The translations under genes and the position numbers were made by a program. Shown piece after piece: positions 1-6,005 of a DNA stretch of 6,979 nt; position 1 is the first letter of the stretch, and the number at the start of each line of letters is the position of its first letter. The stretch is taken from assembly GCA_023151335.1 (NCBI GenBank), contig JAKLJF010000265.1, forward strand, positions 1-6,979, given 5' to 3'. This DNA is from Thermoanaerobaculia bacterium. Its GTDB lineage: Bacteria > Bacteroidota > Bacteroidia > Chitinophagales > Saprospiraceae. The notes under the pieces were generated by a model, which saw only the letters and a program-made list of their open reading frames with translations, did not search any database and had not been told where the DNA came from.

Positions 1-254
1 GCTTCTATACCTTCTATCAAATAAGGATAGAAGAACATTGTAATATTAGGTACAACCAGCCCAACCAGATTGCTTTTACGCCGGCGCAGGTGCACCGCGA
101 GTGGATTGGGCCGGTAATGAAGCGCTTCTGCCAGTTGCTTTACTTGTTTGCGCAGGGCGGGACTGATGTCGGGGTGGTCCTTCAGGGCGCGCGAAATAGT
201 GGAAGGATTAACGCCAAGTTGTTGCGCCAGGTCTTTTATCGTGATCTTTCCCAT
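1..254 (-). CDS. LacI-family transcriptional regulator, N-terminal part (truncated by window edge)
   Basis: Only the first 84 codons are present; the gene starts at 254 on the minus strand and runs off the left edge. The translation begins MGKITIKDLAQQLGVNPST and has the LacI/GalR DNA-binding head: a helix-turn-helix at about residues 5-31 (TIKDLAQQLGV, then PSTISRALKDHPDIS), the third helix at about 33-47, and the hinge region with HYRPNPLAVHLRR at 46-58. Residues 63-84 (LVGLVVPNITMFFYPYLIEG) are the first strand and helix of the periplasmic-binding-protein-like effector domain. Family members bind palindromic operators as dimers and respond to a sugar or nucleotide ligand; the ligand-binding residues lie outside the window. 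The gene is divergent from the SusC/SusD operon, which suggests it controls that operon and itself. There is no stop codon or frameshift in the visible part. The ATG at 254 fits because the family usually starts 3-6 residues before the first helix. Confidence 0.95.
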   Translation of the reverse strand, partial: MGKITIKDLAQQLGVNPSTISRALKDHPDISPALRKQVKQLAEALHYRPNPLAVHLRRRKSNLVGLVVPNITMFFYPYLIEGIE

Positions 255-313
255 GAGTGCGGCGGGAACTGAATACCCGCCATTTTTTCGCTATAAAGCT
301 ACGAACATTTTTG

Positions 314-343
314 AAAAGTTACTAACCGCAAACGTTTGCACAA
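314..343 (-). promoter_or_regulatory. Candidate promoter of the lacI-type gene
   Basis: Read on the minus strand, a TTG box (343 to 341) is followed after 19 nt by TAACTTTT (321 to 314). This matches the Bacteroidota -7 consensus TAnnTTTG at seven of eight positions with suitable spacing. Transcription would start near 305-310, giving a leader of about 50-55 nt. A second possible -7 box, TAGCTTTA (301 to 294), has no well-placed -33 partner. The LacI-type palindrome lies between the two boxes, which would favour autorepression. This is consensus matching by eye only. Confidence 0.4.
328..339. promoter_or_regulatory. Probable LacI/PurR-type operator (perfect 12-bp palindrome)
   Basis: The sequence GCAAACGTTTGC is a perfect palindrome with the central CG step typical of LacI/GalR-family operators, and it closely matches the core of the PurR operator. 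It sits about 75 bp upstream of the divergent lacI-type start, inside that gene's candidate promoter. An adjacent imperfect palindrome, CAACGCTTTG (341-350, one mismatched pair), is centred 12 bp away and might be a second, weaker site. The assignment rests on motif form and location. Confidence 0.7.
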
Positions 344-417
344 CGCTTTGCGTACAAACAAGATTTTTTTCCGCTTGTTGACCGCCGTATCCTGAAATAC
401 ATTTGCCGGGTGCAGGA

Positions 418-446
418 TTGTCTAAAAAAAACATAATTTAATTTTG
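418..446 (+). promoter_or_regulatory. Candidate distal promoter of the susC-susD operon
   Basis: TTG at 418-420 is followed after 18 nt by TAATTTTG at 439-446, an exact match to the Bacteroidota -7 consensus TAnnTTTG. The predicted start of transcription is near 450-455, giving a leader of about 250 nt. A degenerate copy of the lacI-type operator (448-459) would overlap the start site. Confidence 0.45.
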
Positions 447-447
447 G

Positions 448-459
448 GCAGGCGTTTCG
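448..459. promoter_or_regulatory. Possible degenerate LacI-type operator at the susC promoter
   Basis: GCAGGCGTTTCG matches the perfect palindrome at 328-339 at eight of twelve positions, including the central CGTTT half-site. It lies just downstream of the exact -7 box at 439-446, where a bound repressor would block initiation. A match of this quality could arise by chance, so its location is the main argument. Confidence 0.3.
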
Positions 460-480
460 ATAAAAAATATGAGTCGATAT

Positions 481-513
481 TTTGTGCATTTTTCAGGTGA
501 ATCACTACCTTAG
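481..513 (+). promoter_or_regulatory. Candidate proximal promoter of the susC-susD operon
   Basis: TTTG at 481-484 is followed after 21 nt by TACCTTAG at 506-513, one mismatch from TAnnTTTG. Transcription would start near 518-522, with a leader of about 185 nt. This is an alternative or an addition to the distal candidate; the sequence alone does not decide between them. Confidence 0.35.
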
Positions 514-703
514 CGGCTTCTTAGTGTTGTGAAAAACACCTGATGCCGCCCGGCAGACCGATCCGCCCTACCATCTGTTACCATGTTTAGTGCAGTTGTT
601 TTTAAGAGAAAAAACGACTTTTTAATTGCGTACCAAAACGCCATGCTCGATTTCCACTTGGTGTGAAATATATTAAATTCACTAAACTAAACTCTCTTAT
701 CGT

Positions 704-3673
704 ATGAAGTTTTTGCACACCTTTACCAGGGGCGGGTTGTTGATGGCATTGTTGATGCTGTGCAGCAGCCTGGCGTTGGCTCAACGCACCGTCAAAGGGA
801 AGGTTACCGACGCGGAATCCGGCGAAGGCCTGATAGGCGCAACGGTTTCCGTGGTTGGAACCACCCGCGGCGCTTCCACCGACGTCGACGGTAATTTCAC
901 CGTTGAAGTGCCGGCAGGCTCCCTGCAGTTGCGTTTCGCTTACACCGGCTACGCCGAAGAGGTGGTCAACCTCGGCGCATCCGACATCGTGAACATCGCC
1001 CTGAAACCAGGCACTATCCTCGACGAGGTGGTGGTGGTTGGTTATGGCACGGTGAAAAAATCGGATCTGACCGGTTCGGTCGTTTCCGTCGGCGAAAAGG
1101 ATTTCAACCAGGGCCTGATCACCGCGCCCGACCAACTCATCCAGGGTAAAGCAGCCGGCGTACAAGTGCTGAACAACAGCGGCCAGCCGGGCGCAGCCAC
1201 CACGGTGCGTATCCGCGGCAACTCCTCCATCCGCGCCGGCAACGAACCGCTGTTCGTGGTAGACGGCGTTCAGCTGACCGGTAACTCTACCAAGCCGGGC
1301 ACCAATGTCGGCGACTTGGGCGCCACGCCAAGCTCCAACCCGCTGAACTACCTCAACCCGAACGACATCGAGTCCATCCAGGTGCTGAAAGACGCTTCCG
1401 CTACGGCCATTTACGGTTCCCGCGGCGCCAACGGCGTGATCATCATCACCACTAAAAAAGGTAAAAGCGGCACGCCTTCCATCAATTTCAGTACCTCGGT
1501 CGGCGCCAGCTCCATCCTGAAAAAGTACGACGTACTCGATGCCGGCGAATACCGGGCAGCGCTGCGCGACTATGGCCTCACGGCCGGCGATTACGGCGCC
1601 GATGTAGATGCCACGGACGAAATCCTGCGCACCGGTTTCGTACAAAACCACAACATGTCGGTCAGTGGCGGCAGCGAGGCCGGAACTTACCGCGTAGGCC
1701 TGAACTACTTCGACCAGGACGGTATCGTGAAATCGAACGACCTGCGCCGCCTGAGCGCCAATATCGCTGGCTCTTACAAATTCTTCGACAGCAAACGCCT
1801 GGGGCTCGACTTCAACCTGATCACCGCGCAAACCCGGGAGAACGGCCCGGCTGTTACGACGAATGCCGGTTTCCGCGGCAGCCTCATCGGCAATGCCCTG
1901 CAGTGGAACCCCACGCACGCCATCTACGACGATAAAGGCGACCCGGTGGTCATTCCGGACTTTGGTAACTTCACCAACCCGGTGGCGCTGATCGATGCGT
2001 ATGCCGACCAGGCCAACACCGTCGACGTGATCGCCAGCATTTCTCCGTCTTATAAAATTACGGACGAACTGACGTATAAATTCTTCTACAGCGTCAATCA
2101 CGGTTCGGGCGACCGCCGCACCCAGGTGAAAAGCTGGATCAATATCCAGGACATCGAAAACCGGGGCCTGGCGGCTGTTTACCAGGTGAAAAACACCAAC
2201 CAGATCCTGACGCATACCGTGAATTATAATACCAATTGGGGACGGAACCTGAACGTGAATGCCGTGGCCGGTTACGAATATCAGAAGCGCACGGAAAGAG
2301 GCAACGGCTTGTGGGCGCGGGATTTTGCCGTAGATGCAGTGGACTATATCAACGTTTTGCAAGCCTCTTCCCCCGGCAGCCGCAATATGTTCGGTTTTAG
2401 TCCGCCGGATGCAGAATTGCAGTCGTACTTCGTCCGCGCCAACTTCAACCTGAGCGACAAATACCTGCTCACCGGTACGTTCCGCGCCGACGGTTCCAGC
2501 AAATTTGGCGAAAACAACAAATACGGCTACTTCCCGGCCTTCGGCCTTGCCTGGAACCTGCACAACGAATCGTTCCTGAAAGACGGCCCGTTCGACAACC
2601 TGAAACTCCGCCTCGGCTGGGGTCTGACGGGTAACTCCGAATTCCCGGCCGGCGCGGCCCAGGAGCGTTACTACCTGACCAATGTCAACAACCAGGCCAG
2701 CTCCGACCTTGAAAACGTGGCAAATCCCGACCTGAAATGGGAAACGACCACCACCACGAACGTAGGGATTGATTTTGCCATCATGAACTACAAACTGTAC
2801 GGTACGGTCGAATACTTCAACCGCAACAGTAAAGACCTGCTTTTCCAATTCCCGACCATTCAGCCGGCGCCCGCGGCGTTCTACTGGATCAACCTGCCGG
2901 GCAATGTGAAAAACTCCGGTCTGGAACTCTCGCTGAACACCCTGATCATCGACCGGGAAAAACTCTCCTGGAACTTCGGGGCGAACGTCGCTTTCATCAA
3001 AAACACGGTCGAAAACTACACGGGTCCCGAGCTGAACTACGGCACCCTCTTCGGTCAGGGCACTTCCGAGGCCACCAGCCAGCGGCTGGCGAATGGCCGT
3101 CCGCTCAACTCCTTTTACCTGCGGCAGCACATTGGTGTAGGCGAAGACGGTCAAAGCGAATATGTCGACGACGAAGCCCTCGCTTTTGTCGGCGACGCCA
3201 ATCCGAATGTTATTTTGGGTTTCTACACCGGCGTTAACGTCAACAAGCTCAGCCTCAACCTGAACTTCAACGGCGCCATGGGGCACCAGATTTACAATAA
3301 CACGAAGATGTCGGTTATTCCGATCGGTAACCTGGGTTCCCGCAACATCGACGCCAGCCTGCTCGAAGGCGCCAACCGGGAAGCAACCTCCAATGCGATC
3401 AAACCGTCGGATCGCTACCTGGAAAAAGGCGACTATCTGAAACTGGCCAACGCTACGCTGGCTTATAGCGTGGGCAACATCGGCAATTCCGTCAAAAATG
3501 TACGGGTGTACATCACCGGCCAAAACCTCCTGGTGTTCACCGGTTACAGCGGTTTCGACCCCGAGGTGAATACCGTAAACGTGGCCGGAAACGGTCTGCC
3601 TTCAACGGGTATCGAATACATTCCGTATCCCTCGGCCAGAACCTTTATCCTGGGCGCCAACTTCACATTTTAA
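704..3673 (+). CDS. SusC/RagA-family TonB-dependent outer-membrane transporter
   Basis: This 989-residue protein is a complete SusC-like outer-membrane transporter, of normal length for the family. It should import an oligosaccharide or similar large nutrient with energy from the TonB-ExbBD complex and work with the SusD-like lipoprotein encoded next. Residues 1-26 form a Sec signal peptide ending ALA before Gln27. Residues about 29-100 are a carboxypeptidase-regulatory-like beta-sandwich (VKGKVTDAESGEGLIGATV onward). The TonB-box-like motif DEVVVVGYG lies at 107-115, and the plug follows to about 250, including SIQVLKDASATAIYGSRGAN at 224-243, a hallmark of the family. The rest is the 22-strand-type barrel, ending in Phe (ILGANFTF), as expected for BAM insertion. 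The ATG at 704 gives an intact signal peptide. The gene is 18 bp upstream of the susD-type gene, clearly one operon. Codons TTA, CTA and TCA are absent from the first 940 codons. Substrate is not determinable from this sequence. Confidence 0.96.
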   Translation: MKFLHTFTRGGLLMALLMLCSSLALAQRTVKGKVTDAESGEGLIGATVSVVGTTRGASTDVDGNFTVEVPAGSLQLRFAYTGYAEEVVNLGASDIVNIALKPGTILDEVVVVGYGTVKKSDLTGSVVSVGEKDFNQGLITAPDQLIQGKAAGVQVLNNSGQPGAATTVRIRGNSSIRAGNEPLFVVDGVQLTGNSTKPGTNVGDLGATPSSNPLNYLNPNDIESIQVLKDASATAIYGSRGANGVIIITTKKGKSGTPSINFSTSVGASSILKKYDVLDAGEYRAALRDYGLTAGDYGADVDATDEILRTGFVQNHNMSVSGGSEAGTYRVGLNYFDQDGIVKSNDLRRLSANIAGSYKFFDSKRLGLDFNLITAQTRENGPAVTTNAGFRGSLIGNALQWNPTHAIYDDKGDPVVIPDFGNFTNPVALIDAYADQANTVDVIASISPSYKITDELTYKFFYSVNHGSGDRRTQVKSWINIQDIENRGLAAVYQVKNTNQILTHTVNYNTNWGRNLNVNAVAGYEYQKRTERGNGLWARDFAVDAVDYINVLQASSPGSRNMFGFSPPDAELQSYFVRANFNLSDKYLLTGTFRADGSSKFGENNKYGYFPAFGLAWNLHNESFLKDGPFDNLKLRLGWGLTGNSEFPAGAAQERYYLTNVNNQASSDLENVANPDLKWETTTTTNVGIDFAIMNYKLYGTVEYFNRNSKDLLFQFPTIQPAPAAFYWINLPGNVKNSGLELSLNTLIIDREKLSWNFGANVAFIKNTVENYTGPELNYGTLFGQGTSEATSQRLANGRPLNSFYLRQHIGVGEDGQSEYVDDEALAFVGDANPNVILGFYTGVNVNKLSLNLNFNGAMGHQIYNNTKMSVIPIGNLGSRNIDASLLEGANREATSNAIKPSDRYLEKGDYLKLANATLAYSVGNIGNSVKNVRVYITGQNLLVFTGYSGFDPEVNTVNVAGNGLPSTGIEYIPYPSARTFILGANFTF

Positions 3674-3691
3674 CACAAAAATCACTCCGTT

Positions 3692-5197
3692 ATGAAATTT
3701 AACAAATTATTCCTCCTGACGATCCTGGTCAGCCTGTTCAGCTGCACTGACCTGGAAGAATCGCTCAAAGAGGATCTCACTTACGAACAGGCGAGGGACG
3801 TAATCAGCGTAAACGCTTTGATTAACTCCGCTTACTCCGGCCTGCGCTTGCCCTACCAGGACCAATCCCGCTTTTGGGCGGCCCAGGAACACACCACCGA
3901 TGAATGCCTCGGCCCCACCCGCGGACCGGACTGGGACGACAACGGCATCTGGCGCGTACTGCACAACCACACCTGGACAGCCGACCATGCCTTCCTGTCG
4001 AATACCTTCAACGAGTTGCTTCAGATCGTGTTTACCGCCACTAACGCGCTTTCTTTCGGCCCTACGGCACAACAAGCCGCCGAAGCACGTTTCCTGCGCG
4101 CTTTTGTGATGTTTTCCATTGCCGACGGCTGGAACCAGGTTCCTTTCCGTCAGCCGGGTGAAAACCTGCTGAATGCACCCAATGTGCTGAAAGGAAGCGA
4201 GGCGCTTGACTTCGTGATCAGCGAATGCAAAGCCATTATCAATGACCTGCCCGACGGCCCCGTCAACCGCGCTAACAAAGACGCCGCCCGCGTGTTGTTG
4301 ATGAAAGCCTACCTGAACAAGGGCGCCTTCGCCAACCGCCAGTCGCCTACCTTCGCTACCGCCGACATGCAGGAAGTGATCACGTATGCCGACCAGATCA
4401 TCAACAGCAACAAATACAGCCTCGACGACAATTACTACGACAACTTTGCACCAAACAACGACCAGGTTTCATCGGAAAACATCTGGACCGGCGAAAACCA
4501 GGGCGGTATCAGCAGCGGTAACGTGCGTTCGCGCTGGTTCTGTACCCTGCACTACAACCAGAACCCGTCCGGCTGGAACGGTTTTGCCACACTCAGCGAT
4601 TTCTACAACAGCTTCGAGGACAGCGACGTCCGGAAAAAAGCCAACTACCCCGGCATGACCAACGTGTCGGGTATCAACGCGGGCTTCCTCGTCGGCCAGC
4701 AGTTCGACCAAAACGGTACTGCATTGAAAGACCGTAAAGGCAACGACCTGGCCTTTACGCCTGAAGTGGCGCTCGTAGAAACAGGCAATAACCTGGAGAT
4801 AACCGGTATTCGTGTCATTAAGTATCCGATCGACTACAACGGCGGCGATAATGCCAACAACGACTATGTTTTCTTCCGCTATGCCGATGTGCTGCTGATG
4901 AAAGCCGAGGCGCTGTTGCGTTCGAATAACGCCGGTGACGCCCTCACGATCGTCAACCAGGTGCGCGCCAAACGCGGCGCTACCGACCTGGGCGCCCTTA
5001 CCCTCGACGATATGCTCGCGGAAAGAGGCCGCGAATTCTATTGGGAAGGTTGGCGCCGGCAGGATCTGATCCGCTTTGGAAAATTCCTGGCAGCCCGTCA
5101 GAACAAACCTGTTTCCGGACCTGAACGACTGCTGTTCCCGATCCCGGCCGCGGCACTCGCCGTCAATCCGAACCTGGAACAGAATCCGGGCTATTGA
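3692..5197 (+). CDS. SusD/RagB-family surface glycan-binding lipoprotein
   Basis: This 501-residue protein is a complete SusD-like lipoprotein, the lid and substrate-capture partner of the SusC-like transporter upstream. It has a lipoprotein signal with lipobox LFSC and lipidated Cys18. The following residues TDLEE are acid-rich like the Bacteroidota lipoprotein export signal, consistent with surface display. Family hallmarks follow in order: the TPR-type helix AEARFLRAFVMFSIADGW at about 130-147 (then NQVPF), the helix DAARVLLMKAYLN at 197-209, YADVLLMKAEALL at 397-409 with NQVRAKRG at 422-429, ERGREFYWEGWRRQDLIRFG at 444-463, and the ending FPIPAAALAVNPNLEQNPGY at 482-501. The tail is intact. 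A TTDECLGPTRG segment at 68-78 recalls the TDE motif near the N-terminus of starch-type SusD proteins, but this is weak evidence of substrate. Stop codon and terminator show this is the last gene of the operon; no hydrolase gene follows on this strand. Confidence 0.96.
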   Translation: MKFNKLFLLTILVSLFSCTDLEESLKEDLTYEQARDVISVNALINSAYSGLRLPYQDQSRFWAAQEHTTDECLGPTRGPDWDDNGIWRVLHNHTWTADHAFLSNTFNELLQIVFTATNALSFGPTAQQAAEARFLRAFVMFSIADGWNQVPFRQPGENLLNAPNVLKGSEALDFVISECKAIINDLPDGPVNRANKDAARVLLMKAYLNKGAFANRQSPTFATADMQEVITYADQIINSNKYSLDDNYYDNFAPNNDQVSSENIWTGENQGGISSGNVRSRWFCTLHYNQNPSGWNGFATLSDFYNSFEDSDVRKKANYPGMTNVSGINAGFLVGQQFDQNGTALKDRKGNDLAFTPEVALVETGNNLEITGIRVIKYPIDYNGGDNANNDYVFFRYADVLLMKAEALLRSNNAGDALTIVNQVRAKRGATDLGALTLDDMLAERGREFYWEGWRRQDLIRFGKFLAARQNKPVSGPERLLFPIPAAALAVNPNLEQNPGY

Positions 5198-5218
5198 TTG
5201 TCTGATTGTTTGATATGA
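5195..5218 (+). repeat. Three degenerate 8-bp tandem units (TGATTGTC type) starting on the susD stop codon
   Basis: The units are TGATTGTC, TGATTGTT and TGATATGA. The first TGA is the stop codon of the susD-type gene. The unit resembles the reverse complement (TGATTGAG register) of the AATCACTC array at 5973-6004, so the two are probably related and in opposite orientation. Confidence 0.65.
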
Positions 5219-5225
5219 ATTTTGC

Positions 5226-5266
5226 CGGAAGGTCGCCCGTCATTATACGGGCGACCTTCTGTTTTT
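5226..5266 (+). terminator. Strong intrinsic terminator of the susC-susD operon
   Basis: Arms 5228-5240 (GAAGGTCGCCCGT) and 5247-5259 (ACGGGCGACCTTC) form a perfect 13-bp stem with a six-base loop (CATTAT). It can be extended by a G-U pair and a C-G pair, and is followed by TTTTT at 5262-5266. It lies 30 bp after the susD stop codon. On the minus strand the hairpin is not followed by a T-run, so it should act mainly on rightward transcripts, although the stem may also slow polymerase coming from the convergent gene. Confidence 0.88.
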
Positions 5267-5288
5267 AAACCGACTAACAGTCGGTTTT
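5267..5288. terminator. Second hairpin overlapping the thioredoxin-gene stop codon
   Basis: AAACCGACT (5267-5275) and AGTCGGTTT (5279-5287) form a perfect 9-bp stem with a three-base loop, followed on the plus strand by one further T (TTTT at 5285-5288). It directly follows the terminator at 5226-5266 and overlaps the TAA stop (5289-5287) of the convergent gene. It could act as a backup rightward terminator or protect the 3' end of the leftward transcript. A real minus-strand U-tract is missing. Confidence 0.5.
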
Positions 5289-5784
5289 ACTGGCGCAGCA
5301 TTTTATCCATCATCTCCGGCGACAAACGGACGCCCATGATCACCCCCTCCGGGTTGATCAAAAAAGTAGTGGGAATGGAGCGGATGTTGAACAATTTGGC
5401 CAGCGGCCCCTTAAACTGACTGAATTCGGCGGCATGGTATTTCCACACCATTCCGTCCGATTCAATAGCGCGTTGCCAGCTCCGCGGATTTTGTTCGATG
5501 GCTATACTGACAATCTCGAAACCGCTGTCGTGATATTTCCGGTACAATTCGGCCAGGTGCGGGTTCTCAGCCCGGCAGGGGCCGCACCAACTGCCCCAAA
5601 ATTGCAACAATACGTGTTTGCCTCTCAGATCGGACAGGCGGAAAGCTTCGCCGTTGGCCAGCGTAACGGAAAAATCGGGCGCCTTTTCGCCGGCTACAAA
5701 ACGGGGTTGACGGTATTGATAAAACAAAAAAGCGCCTGACGCGAGCAAAAGCACCAAACCAAGGCGCCAAAATCCGGATTTCAT
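5287..5784 (-). CDS. Membrane-anchored TlpA/ResA-like thiol-disulfide oxidoreductase
   Basis: This 165-residue protein is a periplasm-facing thioredoxin-fold protein of the TlpA/ResA type (AhpC/TSA-Redoxin superfamily). It has a hydrophobic signal anchor at about residues 6-22 and a short linker, then the domain from about 32. APDFSVTLANGEAFRLSDLRG (35-55, read in parts) is the typical opening strand and beta-hairpin. The active site WCGPC is at 66-70 and the cis-proline loop IPTT at 137-140, followed by FLINPEGVI. Both redox cysteines are present. Such proteins reduce disulfides outside the cytoplasm, for example in cytochrome c maturation, but no cytochrome biogenesis gene is visible here, so the partner is unknown. 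The ATG at 5784 gives a complete anchor. The gene converges on the SusD gene (89 bp between stop codons) and diverges from the flavin reductase gene. Confidence 0.93.
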   Translation of the reverse strand: MKSGFWRLGLVLLLASGAFLFYQYRQPRFVAGEKAPDFSVTLANGEAFRLSDLRGKHVLLQFWGSWCGPCRAENPHLAELYRKYHDSGFEIVSIAIEQNPRSWQRAIESDGMVWKYHAAEFSQFKGPLAKLFNIRSIPTTFLINPEGVIMGVRLSPEMMDKMLRQ

Positions 5785-5798
5785 TATGCTTTGTAAAT

Positions 5799-5844
5799 GG
5801 TTGGATGGTTTAAAGGTTTCTGGTTTGAAGGTTTCTGGTTTGAG
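5799..5844 (+). repeat. Degenerate GGTTT tandem array upstream of the thioredoxin gene
   Basis: Six adjoining units start GGTT: GGTTGGAT, GGTTTAAA, GGTTTCT, GGTTTGAA, GGTTTCT and GGTTTGAG, alternating between 8 and 7 bp. Within it, the 15-mer AAGGTTTCTGGTTTG occurs twice in tandem without mismatch (5813-5827 and 5828-5842). The array begins 15 bp upstream of the thioredoxin start codon, so it would lie in that gene's leader or promoter. A run of seven Gs follows at 5857-5863. Confidence 0.75.
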
Positions 5845-5972
5845 GGCCGGATTTCCGGGGGGGTGAATTCTTCAGCCCTTTATAATGATAATTTTAATGC
5901 AAATATCGTCGGAGCCTCCGTTAATTTGCCTTTTCGCCTCCGTCCCCTTTGGCGGTGCGACGCCGTATGAAT

Positions 5973-6004
5973 AATCACTCAATCACTCAATCACTCAATC
6001 ACTC
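5973..6004 (+). repeat. Four perfect 8-bp tandem repeats (AATCACTC) abutting a start codon
   Basis: AATCACTC is repeated four times without mismatch and is followed by AATG, whose ATG (6006) is the preferred start of the flavin reductase gene. The array is open in all three plus-strand frames, encoding a cycling N-H-S-I-T-Q-S-L peptide, because an 8-bp unit runs through all frames before repeating. An in-frame ATG at 5967 and TTG at 5949 lie just upstream of it. Confidence 0.95.
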
Positions 6005-6005
6005 A

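Larger units (their letters stand above)
255..703. other. Divergent regulatory region between the lacI-type gene and the susC-type gene
   Basis: This 449-bp AT-rich stretch has no credible gene; the short open frames in it do not resemble proteins. It holds a LacI-type palindrome at 328-339 within a probable minus-strand promoter (314-343), a degenerate copy of that palindrome at 448-459, and two candidate plus-strand promoters (418-446 and 481-513). If either rightward promoter is used, the susC leader is about 190-250 nt long. Small inverted repeats occur (for example TGCC/GGCA near 543-554), but none is long enough to call a riboswitch or attenuator. Just before the susC start the sequence is A-rich (ACTAAACTAAACT at 681-693), which fits initiation without a Shine-Dalgarno sequence in this phylum. 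Confidence 0.6.
5785..6005. other. Divergent intergenic region between thioredoxin and flavin reductase genes
   Basis: This 221-bp stretch contains the GGTTT array (5799-5844), a G7 tract (5857-5863), an AT-rich patch (5879-5906) and the AATCACTC array (5973-6004). Weak -7-like boxes are TAATTTTA at 5889-5896 (plus) and GATATTTG at 5907-5900 (minus), but neither has a well-placed TTG partner, so I do not call a promoter. A short CGGAG/CTCCG inverted repeat occurs near 5910-5920. Confidence 0.5.

Noticed and set aside
90..381. Two short plus-strand open frames of 60 and 77 codons
   Set aside because: They overlap the clear LacI-type N-terminus on the other strand and its operator and promoter, and their translations look non-coding.
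514..703. Riboswitch or attenuator in the susC leader
   Set aside because: Only 4-5 bp inverted repeats are visible and no terminator-type hairpin with a T-run or known aptamer core could be seen.
602..3523. 973-codon open frame on the minus strand opposite susC
   Set aside because: It is an in-register antisense shadow of a clear SusC gene, rich in V, G and R, with no recognisable domain; it is explained by absence of TTA, CTA and TCA codons in the sense gene.
5770..5781. Perfect 12-bp palindrome AAATCCGGATTT at codons 2-5 of the thioredoxin gene
   Set aside because: It lies within coding sequence, does not resemble a LacI-type site with central CG between A and T tracts, and has no second copy nearby; probably chance.
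5881..5886. TATAAT hexamer as a sigma-70 -10 box for the flavin reductase gene
   Set aside because: The -35 position holds a run of Gs, and Bacteroidota promoters use a different -7 consensus; an AT-rich patch gives this hexamer easily.
5195..6004. Insertion element around the thioredoxin gene bounded by inverted TGATTG arrays
   Set aside because: No transposase, no target-site duplication, and the gene is an ordinary housekeeping-type thioredoxin; the arrays are simple tandem repeats and not terminal inverted repeats.
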